Shown one piece after another: positions 21,201 through 30,668 of a DNA stretch of 64,000 nucleotides. The DNA is from Nitzschia sp. DOCU1 (lineage: Eukaryota; Bacillariophyta; Bacillariophyceae; Bacillariales; Bacillariaceae), in contig OX596001.1 of assembly GCA_951394045.1 (NCBI GenBank), positions 248,001-312,000 on the forward strand, read 5' to 3'. The first letter of the stretch is position 1, and each line of letters opens with the position of its first letter. The notes beneath the pieces were generated by a model. That model was given only the letters and a program-made list of their open reading frames with translations. It did no database searches and had not been told where the DNA came from. The position numbers were made by a program, and so were the translations under genes.

Positions 21201-24200
21201 CATGATCGACGGCCTCTATCGTTACCCCTGCTCGGATGTGGTGACGACATTCCAGAGAAATGTCACTTTGGAGGTCCAAACCACATGCGGTTCTGCTGAG
21301 TTATCGGCCGACGATGAAACCAAGGTCGAATCGGCTTACATAAGTGCCTACAATGGCCTTGGCAGTGCCGTGTGCGACCCGTTCAAGTTGGAAGTGACCA
21401 CCGCCAAGGTTGTCGAAACAGGAGCCTTTCTGGCCGACGGCGTCAGTTTACCACTCAAGCTTGAAGTCACGGTAGTTTGCTTCGGTTGCGATCCGCTCGA
21501 TACCAACGTCTACGGATTTCCCCAGTCTCCGATAAACGAGACAATGGTGGGATCTGCAGGAGATGCGAGGAGACATTTGTACGAAGAAGCGGGGGGAATG
21601 TGTAGCTGTGAAGCAACACTACCCAGGCGGGCACCATCGGAAGCCGAAGTCGTCGATGCGCTTCGCCTATCCTTATTGCAAGCACAAGAAGACGTTGGCC
21701 TAGACTGCCCCGACCTCCAAGTGGCCGAATGTTCCTTTGGTACCGTTTTCGAGTTGGCCTTGGCAATCACATTTGCCGATCCAGAGGCAAGCAGAAATGC
21801 AACTGGACGTATTGGCCCCGAGACATTGAGCACGTTCAACGAGTTTTACAACCCTGATAGTGACTCGGATCTCTGCTTTCCCGAGTTCCGGGTCTTCCAG
21901 ACCGCAAGCGTGGCATTTCCAAATGCTCGACGCAAGCTCCAGCAATTTGATGCCCCCAGCATCTCTCCATCCCAATCGCCCACAACTGGTTTCGGCGGTA
22001 GCAGCGCTGCTTCAGGGGCTCCCACGCAATCACCTTCTGCTTTGTTTGCCGCTCCTTCGCTGACCACGATCGTGAACGTCGTGGGAGTTTGTTCTGGATG
22101 TGGAAGTGAGGTTTTCTTGCACAACGACGTTAGTGCAAGAAGACACCTTCTTCGAGAATCGTTCCACCAACAAGCGATCGTATTGGTGGATCGTCCGCTT
22201 TCAGGGCGCAAGCTTCAAGATATGAGCAACATGACGGCAGAATCGAACTGCTTCTGTCCCATTGACTCCCAAGTCGTTGCTTCGCCATTTTTGGCACTCG
22301 AGGAGTTCAAAACGACACTGGAAGAGCGCCTGCAGCTCGAGATCTTGGGAATCCAGCAGGTCGAGCCCGGTGACATGATCGACGGCCTCTATCGTTACCC
22401 CTGCTCGGATGTGGTGACGACATTCCAGAGAAATGTCACTTTGGAGGTCCAAACCACATGCGGTTCTGCTGAGTTATCGGCCGACGATGAAACCAAGGTC
22501 GAATCGGCTTACATAAGTGCCTACAATGGCCTTGGCAGTGCCGTGTGCGACCCGTTCAAGTTGGAAGTGACCACCGCCAAGGTTGTTGAAACAGGAGCCT
22601 TTCTGGCCGACGGCGTCAGTTTACCACTCAAGCTTGAAGTCACGGTAGTTTGCTTCGGTTGCGATCCGCTCGATACCAACGTCTACGGATTTCCCCAGTC
22701 CCCGATAAACGAGACAATGGTGGGATCTGCAGGAGATGCGAGGAGACATTTGTACGAAGAAGCGGGGGGAATGTGTAGCTGTGAAGCAACACTACCCAGG
22801 CGGGCACCATCGGAAGCCGAAGTCGTCGATGCGCTTCGCCTATCCTTATTGCAACAGGAAGATGCCGGCCAAACCTCGTGCGTTGCCAACACGACCGCGT
22901 GTGACTTCGGGACGGGCTTCACGTCGAGTGTTCTACTTGAAGTTGCTGTCAACAATACCGTTGAAGTCGCAGCCGCCAATGAAACCCTTGCCGCTGATCC
23001 CCAAGAAACTGCAGCGATCTTGCAAACAGCATATACAAATGCATTGAACAGGGTAGTCGGCGGTGGAAACGCCACGCAATGCAACCCTTGGTTTGGCGCT
23101 GTCACCAATACTGAATATTTTCTCGACTTCGTTTACAACAGCGTCGAGAAGAGCGCTAACCAGACGGCTGCAAGGCGTCAGCTCCAGGCTATGGCAACAG
23201 CAACTGAAGGTCCTACAGCGAGCACGCCTCCTACTTCGGCACCGACAAGTACATTCATGTACTCCTGGGCTGGGTCCGGCACTAACATCAGCGGCGCTCC
23301 AACTGCGGCTCCAACTTCTTTATTTCAAGACGATACTCAGTTTTTCGTGCTTGATGCATCTGGAGTATGCAACGGGTGTCCAACGGAGCTGATTTTTAAC
23401 AACGAAGCGAACGATGTTCGCCGGAGACGAACCAATCATATCGGAAATGCTGAGGACGAAAATGCGCGGTTCTTGCAAGATGTGGTAGGGGAGGTCACAG
23501 AATCCGATTGCTATTGCCCGATTGGATCGGTTGAGATTATCCCCGATCTCCAGCAAGTCTCTCTCCTTCAAATCCTTCAGGAGGAGTTGGCAGAACTCAG
23601 CAACGCGATCACAATTGTTGAAGCTGTATCAGGTCTGACCAGAGTGGAATGCGTTGCAGAGACACCGTTCTCCACAACTATCGACTTTGCATTCTCGGCT
23701 TTCGAGTGGGTTGTCAACAATCCCGCGGACGTCCAAGGTCTGGGCAATGCCATTGCAACCATTTACAATGGTTTGGTGGAAAACTTCTGTGACGATTACT
23801 TTCGTAATTCCATCTCTTTGACCTTTGTGGCAGGAAGTTTGCAGCGTACGACTGTGCCAGCCCAGAGGCACAATAGGGACCTGCAGACCAACATGCAAGG
23901 ATGCTTCAATTACAAGGCCACATTCAGCGTCACCGGTCTTTGTCGTGGTTGCCAAGCCCTTGGCACACCAATCCCGTTATTTGGCAGCAGCACAATCAAT
24001 CGCAGGCTGCTCGAGGAACTTGTACGACAAGACGCTTCTCCGCAAGAATCCAAGCAGCGCCGACTTCAAGAAGCCGCCGGGTTAACATGTCTGTGTGACA
24101 GCACATCAATTTCGCAGCGAAGCGCTCCCAGCCGGGATGCGGTTCGGACTGGCTTGGCAGCATTGGTTCCAGACCAATTGCCTTGGGCGCAGAATCCTTC

Positions 24201-25848
24201 AATTTGCGGGTTGCCAGTGCAAGTTGAGGTACCGTGCCCAACGATTCCAGCGGGACCCTCAACCACCATGACCATGAGGTTTTTCGCTCGTCTATCTAAC
24301 GGTGGGTGTCTGACGGTGGCAGATTTCCAACAAATATCCACCCTCTTCCACGACACTTTCAATTCCAACATGCAGCTGGAACGTTTCACCTGCGAGCCAG
24401 GCTATCTTCAAGTCTCCAACGTCGTCATTGACCAGTCTTCTCTTGATGGTTGCCGTCGCGAGCTGCTAAGGGGAGAGAAGAATAGCGGCAGCACCTCAAG
24501 ACAGCTCCTGCAAGACTTCACTGTAATGTTTGCATCCATGACGGTCACTGGGAACATTTACGCGACCAATATCGATGCGATTCTTGCCGGCGAAGGCGCC
24601 ACTTTGCGCACTGCCGCAGACAGCATTGCGGTGAGAAGTTTGGGAATCTACGAGATAGAAACCGGAACAGCCACCAAAACTCCGAGTGCCATGCCCTCCG
24701 CATTTCCGAGCGCTTTCCCAAGTGCGTTTCCAAGCTCGTTTCCAAGTTCGTTCCCATCGGCGTCCCCAAGCAGCAGCCCGAGTGCTGATTCATGCCTTCC
24801 CAATTCACCCTCGTGCACTGGGACTCAAATAACGGTCCAACAATGGTGTAACGACTTCGGCAATTGCTGCGTCGATGGTGATTCGGCAGCATGTGTCTGG
24901 GGCGGGGAAGCCACAATGTTCAAAGATGCTTGTAGAGGCACGGCTGCCTGTGACTTTGGAGCCTCGGAAGGATCCTCTATCATTGTGAGTGCCAGGTCTT
25001 GCGTCGGGGAGGAGGCATGCGCCTACATTGCTGAAGAAGCGCCAGACAGTTCCATATTTATTGGTTCCGATTCTTGTAATGGATTTAACGCGTGCAGTTA
25101 CGTTGGTTGGGCCGTTGGTGAGGAAATCGAGATTCTTTCAAATTCTTGCAATGGGTCCTGGTACTGCAGTTCTATTGGGTACTATGCGGGCACTACCATC
25201 TCGATCGGTTCCAACTCTTGCTCTGGTTACGATGCGTGCTATTACATTGGTGGGGACAAGGGCACTACCATCTCGATCGGTTCCAACTCTTGTGTTGGAA
25301 TGAAGGCGTGCTATAGTATTGCGTGGGAAAATGGTATTACAATCTCGATTGGCAGTAATTCTTGCGCTGGTGTGGGCCCCAACACCGCCGTCTGCGAGGA
25401 AATCGGCAGTTCAAACGCCGAAATCGTAGACATTGGGGACAATTCTTGCCGGGGAATCAGCGCGTGCATTTACATTGGTGAATGGAGCGCAACCGAAATA
25501 AGGATTGGCTCCAGTTCGTGCACTAGCTTTGAAGCCTGCTATCTACTCGCAAGAAATGGCGGCAGCAATGGCATTTCGATTGGCGATGGATCATGCAATG
25601 GTAGTTCAACTTGTTGGTCTGTTGGTTATAATAAAGCCGATTCTGTAGACATTGGCGATGGTTCATGTCTCAGTCAATACGGGTGTCGGAATGTTGGTGT
25701 TGACCTTGCCATCTCGGTGGTCATTGCGGATGGGGCCTGCACGACTTGCACCTGTGATGGGTTCGATGGCGCTTACGTTTCCCCTTATCAATTTTCGGTA
25801 GAGTGTACAGCCTGCGCCAACACTTGTTCGGCCACTCCTGAACCATAA
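18256..25848 (+). CDS. Giant type II membrane surface protein with internal repeats
   Basis: 2530 residues, single exon. The first ~58 residues are charged and end in HPRWRGVAK, followed by one hydrophobic segment (about 60-78), so the chain should be a signal-anchored type II protein with nearly all of it outside or in the secretory lumen. The ectodomain repeats a Cys-rich unit of about 390 residues (motifs CPDLQVAECSFGT, GVCSGCGSEVF, NCFCPIDSQVV, CDPFKLEV). Units at residues ~753-1143 and ~1144-1534 are almost identical; flanking units are diverged. Ser/Pro linkers of the SPTxSP kind separate units, and a PSAFPSAFPS tract near 2145-2175 leads to a C-terminal ladder of about 11 short repeats (IxIGSNSCxGxxACxxIG), likely beta-helical with stacked Cys. 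Such composition fits diatom wall or adhesion proteins; function inferred only. AATAAA lies a few bases past the stop. Confidence 0.75.
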   Translation: MKSSYYQEHQQDSRSENNRMEVTAAAGPRAPPPEKAESSPSVGGDEDIVLHPRWRGVAKMTGTFLAAIVVALLAFRFCSTTERTITSPMISSIVEPDEYGQARSPAGPLLPAISSSSSTEEPDGSNGKLQTTINQKKNNGHDEKKEDEDVNNLRNDAPIRMLQEEGVECVLSDETPFVYLMLLKLNSPQDICVGAAADGTFGVLSENDAEQIKNAIVATFAILAQRYCDPYFRNVTSVEIVRQGVSPSSQEGGALTLEIKVLGTLRCKESEEGCDVDKIGLFDVPEQEGTVHLTQLEQTCACPGSNNTGSSTVSNRGPTEPEFMEKLGVVLGTSAPSTLDCPDLQVAECAFGTLFEFALAITFADPEAARNASGLIGPEALTTFNKFYAPDDPDLCYPEFRVFQTANIAFQDSRRKMLGRLFHFRSPAEAPSTETGSVSPPTSLVKQGPAPSSTVAPSESPTTSFGGSRPASVSPTESPSSLFAASSLTMILLVGGVCSGCGSQVFLDNDVSARSRLLRESFHQAIALANRPLSGRMLQDMSNLTAESNCFCPIDSQVVASPFLALEEFKTTLEERLQLEILGIQQVEHGDMIDGLYRYACSDVATTFQRNVTLEVQATCGSAELSANDELKIESAYITAYNGIGSAVCDPFKLEVTTAKVVETGAFLADGVSLPLKLEVTVVCFGCDPLDTNVYGFPQSPINETMVGSAGDARRHLYEEAGGMCSCEATLPRRAPSEAEVVDALRLSLLQAQEDVGLDCPDLQVAECSFGTVFELALAITFADPEASRNATGRIGPETLSTFNEFYNPDSDSDLCFPEFRVFQTASVAFPNARRKLQQFDAPSISPSQSPTTGFGGSSAASGAPTQSPSALFAAPSLTTIVNVVGVCSGCGSEVFLHNDVSARRHLLRESFHQQAIVLVDRPLSGRKLQDMSNMTAESNCFCPIDSQVVASPFLALEEFKTTLEERLQLEILGIQQVEPGDMIDGLYRYPCSDVVTTFQRNVTLEVQTTCGSAELSADDETKVESAYISAYNGLGSAVCDPFKLEVTTAKVVETGAFLADGVSLPLKLEVTVVCFGCDPLDTNVYGFPQSPINETMVGSAGDARRHLYEEAGGMCSCEATLPRRAPSEAEVVDALRLSLLQAQEDVGLDCPDLQVAECSFGTVFELALAITFADPEASRNATGRIGPETLSTFNEFYNPDSDSDLCFPEFRVFQTASVAFPNARRKLQQFDAPSISPSQSPTTGFGGSSAASGAPTQSPSALFAAPSLTTIVNVVGVCSGCGSEVFLHNDVSARRHLLRESFHQQAIVLVDRPLSGRKLQDMSNMTAESNCFCPIDSQVVASPFLALEEFKTTLEERLQLEILGIQQVEPGDMIDGLYRYPCSDVVTTFQRNVTLEVQTTCGSAELSADDETKVESAYISAYNGLGSAVCDPFKLEVTTAKVVETGAFLADGVSLPLKLEVTVVCFGCDPLDTNVYGFPQSPINETMVGSAGDARRHLYEEAGGMCSCEATLPRRAPSEAEVVDALRLSLLQQEDAGQTSCVANTTACDFGTGFTSSVLLEVAVNNTVEVAAANETLAADPQETAAILQTAYTNALNRVVGGGNATQCNPWFGAVTNTEYFLDFVYNSVEKSANQTAARRQLQAMATATEGPTASTPPTSAPTSTFMYSWAGSGTNISGAPTAAPTSLFQDDTQFFVLDASGVCNGCPTELIFNNEANDVRRRRTNHIGNAEDENARFLQDVVGEVTESDCYCPIGSVEIIPDLQQVSLLQILQEELAELSNAITIVEAVSGLTRVECVAETPFSTTIDFAFSAFEWVVNNPADVQGLGNAIATIYNGLVENFCDDYFRNSISLTFVAGSLQRTTVPAQRHNRDLQTNMQGCFNYKATFSVTGLCRGCQALGTPIPLFGSSTINRRLLEELVRQDASPQESKQRRLQEAAGLTCLCDSTSISQRSAPSRDAVRTGLAALVPDQLPWAQNPSICGLPVQVEVPCPTIPAGPSTTMTMRFFARLSNGGCLTVADFQQISTLFHDTFNSNMQLERFTCEPGYLQVSNVVIDQSSLDGCRRELLRGEKNSGSTSRQLLQDFTVMFASMTVTGNIYATNIDAILAGEGATLRTAADSIAVRSLGIYEIETGTATKTPSAMPSAFPSAFPSAFPSSFPSSFPSASPSSSPSADSCLPNSPSCTGTQITVQQWCNDFGNCCVDGDSAACVWGGEATMFKDACRGTAACDFGASEGSSIIVSARSCVGEEACAYIAEEAPDSSIFIGSDSCNGFNACSYVGWAVGEEIEILSNSCNGSWYCSSIGYYAGTTISIGSNSCSGYDACYYIGGDKGTTISIGSNSCVGMKACYSIAWENGITISIGSNSCAGVGPNTAVCEEIGSSNAEIVDIGDNSCRGISACIYIGEWSATEIRIGSSSCTSFEACYLLARNGGSNGISIGDGSCNGSSTCWSVGYNKADSVDIGDGSCLSQYGCRNVGVDLAISVVIADGACTTCTCDGFDGAYVSPYQFSVECTACANTCSATPEP
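20514..22859 (+). repeat. Two near-identical tandem 1173 bp coding units
   Basis: Bases 20514-21686 and 21687-22859 (391 codons each) agree at almost every position; differences seen include C/T near 21413/22586 and T/C near 21526/22699. The last ~300 bases of the unit are also nearly the same in the preceding copy (from ~20217), so three copies share this part. This indicates recent unequal exchange or gene conversion. Confidence 0.92.
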
Positions 25849-26096
25849 TGATTCTAATAAAAAATTCAACTTTAGCGCCGAGTTTCGCATTGCCATCACG
25901 TCCAAAGGCAAAGTCGTGCAAGGACGCAACTGCTCAAACAAGATTTGTTGAGGAACACTCACCAGCGCAACAAATCAAGTCACTCTGTTCATCATGTTCT
26001 GTCGACGCAATGCCGCACAAACTACTACCGGTTCATTCCATGCATTGCATCCGCTTTTAGTGATGGTGCCATTCACCAGCGCGCGCACACCCCGCG

Positions 26097-27507
26097 AATC
26101 TGCGAATTCGACTAGCCCGAGCACTCTCAGTGTAGCGTATCGCTTCTTGGAAAAACGTCTTGAGGATTTAGCTTTACTACTCGGCCAATTGTTTGGAAGT
26201 GGCAACCCCTCTCTCGAATACTACCAAATCGAATGGACGTCTTTACTACAAATAGATGTTTCCGAGGTGTTTGGAATTCCACGAGGGGATTGCAAGATAG
26301 TTTGTATGTTCTGCACACAGCACAGCAGCAGCCGGGATCAGAGAACAACTCGTGCTCGAAGCAATAGGACAAAAGAATATAAATAGTATAGCTGTATAAT
26401 TGATAGCGTCTAAGAAAGAAAAAGAAAATACAAAACTTGCCCGGGCCACTTCTATAGCCTCGAGGACAACACACCAAACACTCAAGCAGCGGAGCTTCTC
26501 GGTGGGGCAACCCGAGACTCGACTTCCACAAACGATGATGGATCAAAATTGGTCTAAGAATCGACCTTGAAGTTCCTTGATTACCAGGCGTAGGACTGGC
26601 ACGAATAGAGCATGTCTATCAATTCACGCCCTGCCTGATCAAGCGCTGCAACGAGAAAAGCGCTGCAACGAGAAGCAGCATCAGGGGGGGGGGGAGACCC
26701 ATTCTCCCCACCGGCGGATTTGTTATATCCGAACAAAACAGCAAGTTCCATAGCTTGCACGACAGAAGAACTCGCTTCGACTGAGCATCGTATCCAAATG
26801 CTCAAGGCAATTCGCGATTCTTGCACTGTGGGTGCTTTCATACCATACCAGCAGCATCATGTCCTGACGAAAACAGCTGGCTAGACACCGTGCAATGGCT
26901 TCCCGGCACAGGTCAACTCAAGTTGCTGGGACAGATTGGTCAAACAACCACCAGCACAAAAACTGCCGTGGCTTTCTTTGAGAGACGAATGCAATCATCG
27001 TGAATCCAAAATCTCGTTGGAGCGAATGCGCCGATCTTTTGACAAACATGGCGAGGTAAGTCGCAAAAGGATTCCCGTTAACTCACAAAAAGGATTCCCG
27101 TTTCTCATCAGAGAAAGCCACAAAGAGAATTCTCATCCTGATTCACTTCCTCCTCACTCCTCTTGTTGAATTGCAGAAAAGAGACGACGGCGAGGGGGGC
27201 TCGGTCATGCAAGAAACGAAAGCAAAAATTGTTCGTAGTAGCTGCCGCCGCCGCCATGACGGTCTTTCAAAACTGGAGAATATACAACACCATTGTAAAA
27301 CTTTCAAAATTGTGATGGATTCATTCCGAAACTAGAAGAGCGAGGGAACCATGTCGGTCTTCTGTTCTTCCATAGAGCTTCTCAAAAGCGTTGACAACTT
27401 TTTTGTCATTCGCCGACCGGGTGTTCTTTTTTGTGGCGGTATCTTCTCTTTCCTTCGTCGGATGTTGTGATTGGCTCATGGATGATGGTCTGGCATGCCT
27501 GGCGACG
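26097..27507 (+). repeat. Right copy of the ~1.4 kb dispersed direct repeat
   Basis: Begins about 250 bases after the stop of the giant gene and aligns with 16321-17748 in the same orientation. Includes a run of nine or more G near 26686. No preserved frame. The gap between the copies holds exactly one gene, the giant surface protein, which suggests a tandem or segmental duplication with loss of one gene copy, or two insertions of one element. Confidence 0.8.
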
Positions 27508-28442
27508 ATACTAAGTTCTTCCCCTTCCTCCATGTGTCCCCCAAGTCGCTGGGGCATATGATATTCATCGATAGCGGACCGTCCGTCTAATTGACCACTA
27601 CGCAGGACTGCTTCGGGACTCGCACTCTGCATCTTTCTATACTTCTTCTAAGACTCCATCGTCTACTCCTTCCAGGCCCGACAAGAGATCCGTATCTGTC
27701 CTATCTACTCTACAATCGTCACCCTGGTACTACTTTTTAAATCTTGGTTCGGGAAGAGCAGCTTCCGAATTGGGATACTACATCGTTAAAACTAGCTCAC
27801 TCTTTTATTACGAACCCCCGGCTTACTGCACCATATTTTGAACAATGACATCGAGGCTTCTTCTTCGTATCTTCGATGATTCGTGGTCACCAGCACGAAA
27901 ACTAAGATGAGGTGCTGATTGATTTCATCCTCTTCGTCGAAATATTCTCTTTCTGTTCTTAAGCAGTCATTTCTTCTACCACCCCTATCCCAACAACGGC
28001 GGCGGTCAGGGAGCCATTTTCGAGTGCCTGAATCTCTATTAGTGGCTTGCTGGACGGTTCTTTCTCAGACGACATACAAAAGAGTTGTTCCTTGTCACCT
28101 CCAAAACGAGGAGTGCAAAAGAAATTTGCTACGCTTATCTCTTTTCCAGCTCAAACACCCTTGGCTTGTTGCACATGCATAGTGACAATGATTGACTCAT
28201 GCTGAGTAGACGGATTCAGAGGTGCGGCGAGGTAAAACGCTTCAAAATAGGGGGCGACGCTATGACAGAAAAAGCTCTATAATAAAATTGTAGTAGCGGG
28301 ACAAAAAGTGGTAAAGTCTGTCGGCACCGTTTCACCAAAATGCAACCATGGTGAACGTGCAAAAGTCAAACACAAAAATTCTCATGTAGTATTCAAAATG
28401 ACGGTAAAACGAAAGAGCAGCCCAATGATTAGCTTGCCTTCA
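27508..28442. other. Intergenic, nothing recognised
   Basis: Contains only short ORFs (longest 87 codons) without family resemblance. The right end should be the 3' UTR of the minus-strand gene that follows. Confidence 0.4.
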
Positions 28443-29552
28443 TCACGGTGATAGAAGTAGAGGCTGTACAGTCGGACTCGGGCTTCGTGCGGACAAAATA
28501 GATCGAACGGATGCCACGGTTTGAACAGTAGAAAATGTCGTAGTGCTGGAAGTAGTACTGCTGTCAACGTGATACTTGAAAGCCCCAGTCCCGGAGATCA
28601 ACATAGCTGCTTTCAAATACTCTCGTTCCTTGCGTTTGTAGCCTCCTAAGGTCAACACATTTCGGGCTTTGCGGACCAACTTCTCGAGGCGTTCATGAAA
28701 TCGATCCATATGGATCAGCTCGTTGGTTTTGCGCCTCAAGTTGCGAGCAATATTTGCTTGCTTGATGCCCCATAACATGTCCTTTCGTGTATATCCAATC
28801 CGTTGTAATAGCTTTTCGCGACGATCGGCAGCCATGCGCATTTGCTCCATCTTGCGGCGATGCTGGGAACGGGCCACTTCGTACTGATCCAAATCCAAGG
28901 AAATATGGCTGACTGTCTCCCAGTCGATAGTCAGAGGTACGCCTTTAGTACCCCCAGGATGATCTCCAACGATAATAGGATGCTCACGAATCTCAACTTT
29001 AGAAAACGAGATCGATTTGGGCTTCTTGGTATTTGATGGTACAGGCTCTCCTTCCCCTCCGAACTCCTCCAATATACCATCAAGGCATTCGTCTTGGCTG
29101 TCAAACCCGGCACTCCTTGTGGTGTGACTGGTCTCATTTAGGGAGTCAATATCCAGTTGATAACTGGACTTTCGAAAAGATCGCTCGGTACACAGGCCAA
29201 GTCGACGGGATTCTCGATCAAAGATAAGCTTGGCGTGGTCCAAAGGCATTAGCACTGGCAACTCCATCTTTATGTCTTCTCCCGTCCCCTCCTCAGGCAA
29301 ACTGCGAATCGAAGCCATCTTTTTGGTTGTATTACTCAATTTACGAGCAAGACCCAGAGTAGAGCCGGATCCCCGTAGTGATAAAGAGCGCGAGGCGAGG
29401 CCCGGGCGGCCATTGTTGGACTTGATGTTCAGACTTATGTGCTTCAACGCCCCCCGCGCCGCATCATCGTCTTCTTCGAATGCTACTACAAGTTTATTCT
29501 CATTTTCCGATCCACCGCCAGCAGCAGCGACCCGTGTCTGTGCCGATGCCAT
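28443..29552 (-). CDS. Diatom IREYPR-type family protein, function unknown
   Basis: 369 residues from ATG at 29552 (MASAQTRVAA); the frame stays open 90 codons further up but that part is Arg/His/Gln-rich and looks like leader. The domain around residues 175-290 has IREHPIIVGDHPGG...GVPLTIDWE, then LDQYEVARSQHRRK, RIGYTRKDMLWGIK and ARNLRRKT. I know this pattern (IREYPR-xx-GDNP, PLTIxWE, GYTRRDI) from many diatom proteins of unknown role. The remainder is Ser-rich and basic, with KLSNTTKKMASIRS-like segments. Probably nuclear or cytosolic; no enzyme motif. Confidence 0.65.
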   Translation of the reverse strand: MASAQTRVAAAGGGSENENKLVVAFEEDDDAARGALKHISLNIKSNNGRPGLASRSLSLRGSGSTLGLARKLSNTTKKMASIRSLPEEGTGEDIKMELPVLMPLDHAKLIFDRESRRLGLCTERSFRKSSYQLDIDSLNETSHTTRSAGFDSQDECLDGILEEFGGEGEPVPSNTKKPKSISFSKVEIREHPIIVGDHPGGTKGVPLTIDWETVSHISLDLDQYEVARSQHRRKMEQMRMAADRREKLLQRIGYTRKDMLWGIKQANIARNLRRKTNELIHMDRFHERLEKLVRKARNVLTLGGYKRKEREYLKAAMLISGTGAFKYHVDSSTTSSTTTFSTVQTVASVRSILSARSPSPTVQPLLLSP

Positions 29553-30175
29553 GTTATTGTTACGATGCCACAGGCACTGGTTGTGCTTGCAAGTATCTGT
29601 GCTCTTTGGTTGTTGTAATAATGGTTGGGGTTGCTGCAAACGGCAAGAAGTTAGCGATGATTCGCGTTCAAACTTCAAGTGGTTTGGCATGAAAGGCTTC
29701 GTTTCCGATTTTGTGATTGTGTGGTTCGCACGATGACGATTCAATGGCCTGCGCGCTCGCAGGGCCAACCAATCGTATTGAAATATACCACGAGATAACC
29801 GATAATACGTCATCAAAGCCACAACCTACGACACGGAAGGGCATAGGTTCGATCTTCAGGCGCCACCACGTCTATGTTACCACCACGTAATGTTGAGGGC
29901 TTTGCTAGCTACCTAGTAGTAGAAGACGTTAACTTTCTTTTCGTCTGCTACCGGGACTGAGAGTGCTAGCCGATGATGGTGACGCTAATCATAGCTTCAG
30001 CATAGCTACCGAGATAGCGTGGACAAAACTTGATCGAAGTAGTAGTGCCTCGTAGTAGTAGTGCTCTAGAAAAGTTGCTGCATCCGATACCGTTTACTAC
30101 TATAGTACCACTTCATCTAGAGTAGATACCAAGTTCTAGGCGTCGCGGTACTACCATTATACATGCCGAGAAGAA
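29553..30175. other. Intergenic, upstream of the IREYPR-type gene
   Basis: Holds the presumed promoter of the minus-strand gene. Bases 29920-30130 are rich in TAGTAGTAG/CTACTA-like trinucleotides, a low-complexity feature seen at several spacers in this window. No gene. Confidence 0.4.
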
Positions 30176-30571
30176 TCAAAGCAAACAACGGTCAATACAA
30201 TTAACAATCAAAGAGCTAGCTGAGTCGCCTCGTCGCCGGAAGCATTTCAACTCTGTTCTTGGTGCTATTGCAAATGCACAGCAGCAGCTGGGAGTCTTCG
30301 TCGCCGTGCGCAACTGAATAGTATACAGATCCATAATTTCATTGACAATCGTATAAACTGCCAAGCCACACATTTCGTTTGCTGTTGATTGAACCCAAAA
30401 GACTGAAATCATCTTTGTAGTAGCACGGATGAGCTCGGTATCGTCGCCTGGACGAAACGGATTTGGACACGTTCCAAGTTCAAATTCGAACCGCAATCCA
30501 TTCCGATCGACAGTAGGCATTGCGGCATTCACACAAGGGCTCATAGTGCTTGGTGTAGCGAATGGGGACAT
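30176..30571 (-). CDS. Possible small protein or gene fragment
   Basis: 131 codons from ATG at 30571, starting ~100 bases past the 3' end of the MFS transporter gene on the same strand. The middle (NGLRFEFELGTCPNPFRPGDD, ELIRATTKMISVFWVQ) reads like real protein with mixed hydrophobic/charged pattern; the ends do not. No family recognised. It could be a decayed piece of a membrane protein ectodomain, or chance. Confidence 0.3.
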   Translation of the reverse strand: MSPFATPSTMSPCVNAAMPTVDRNGLRFEFELGTCPNPFRPGDDTELIRATTKMISVFWVQSTANEMCGLAVYTIVNEIMDLYTIQLRTATKTPSCCCAFAIAPRTELKCFRRRGDSASSLIVNCIDRCLL

Positions 30572-30668
30572 TGGATAGCCCGCAAATTTGAGACGACAGA
30601 GTCACGGTCGAAACGAGCGTGACGACGGAGCCACGGTCGAAACGCGTGTCCTCCGGAGCCGCTTCTTC

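Noticed and set aside
21467..22452. Repeated minus-strand ORFs within 20294-22452
   Set aside because: Shadows of the tandem coding units of the giant gene.
26686..26695. Long G-run, and the C-run at 53882, as possible structured elements
   Set aside because: Simple homopolymers; no flanking G-tracts that would support a quadruplex with confidence.
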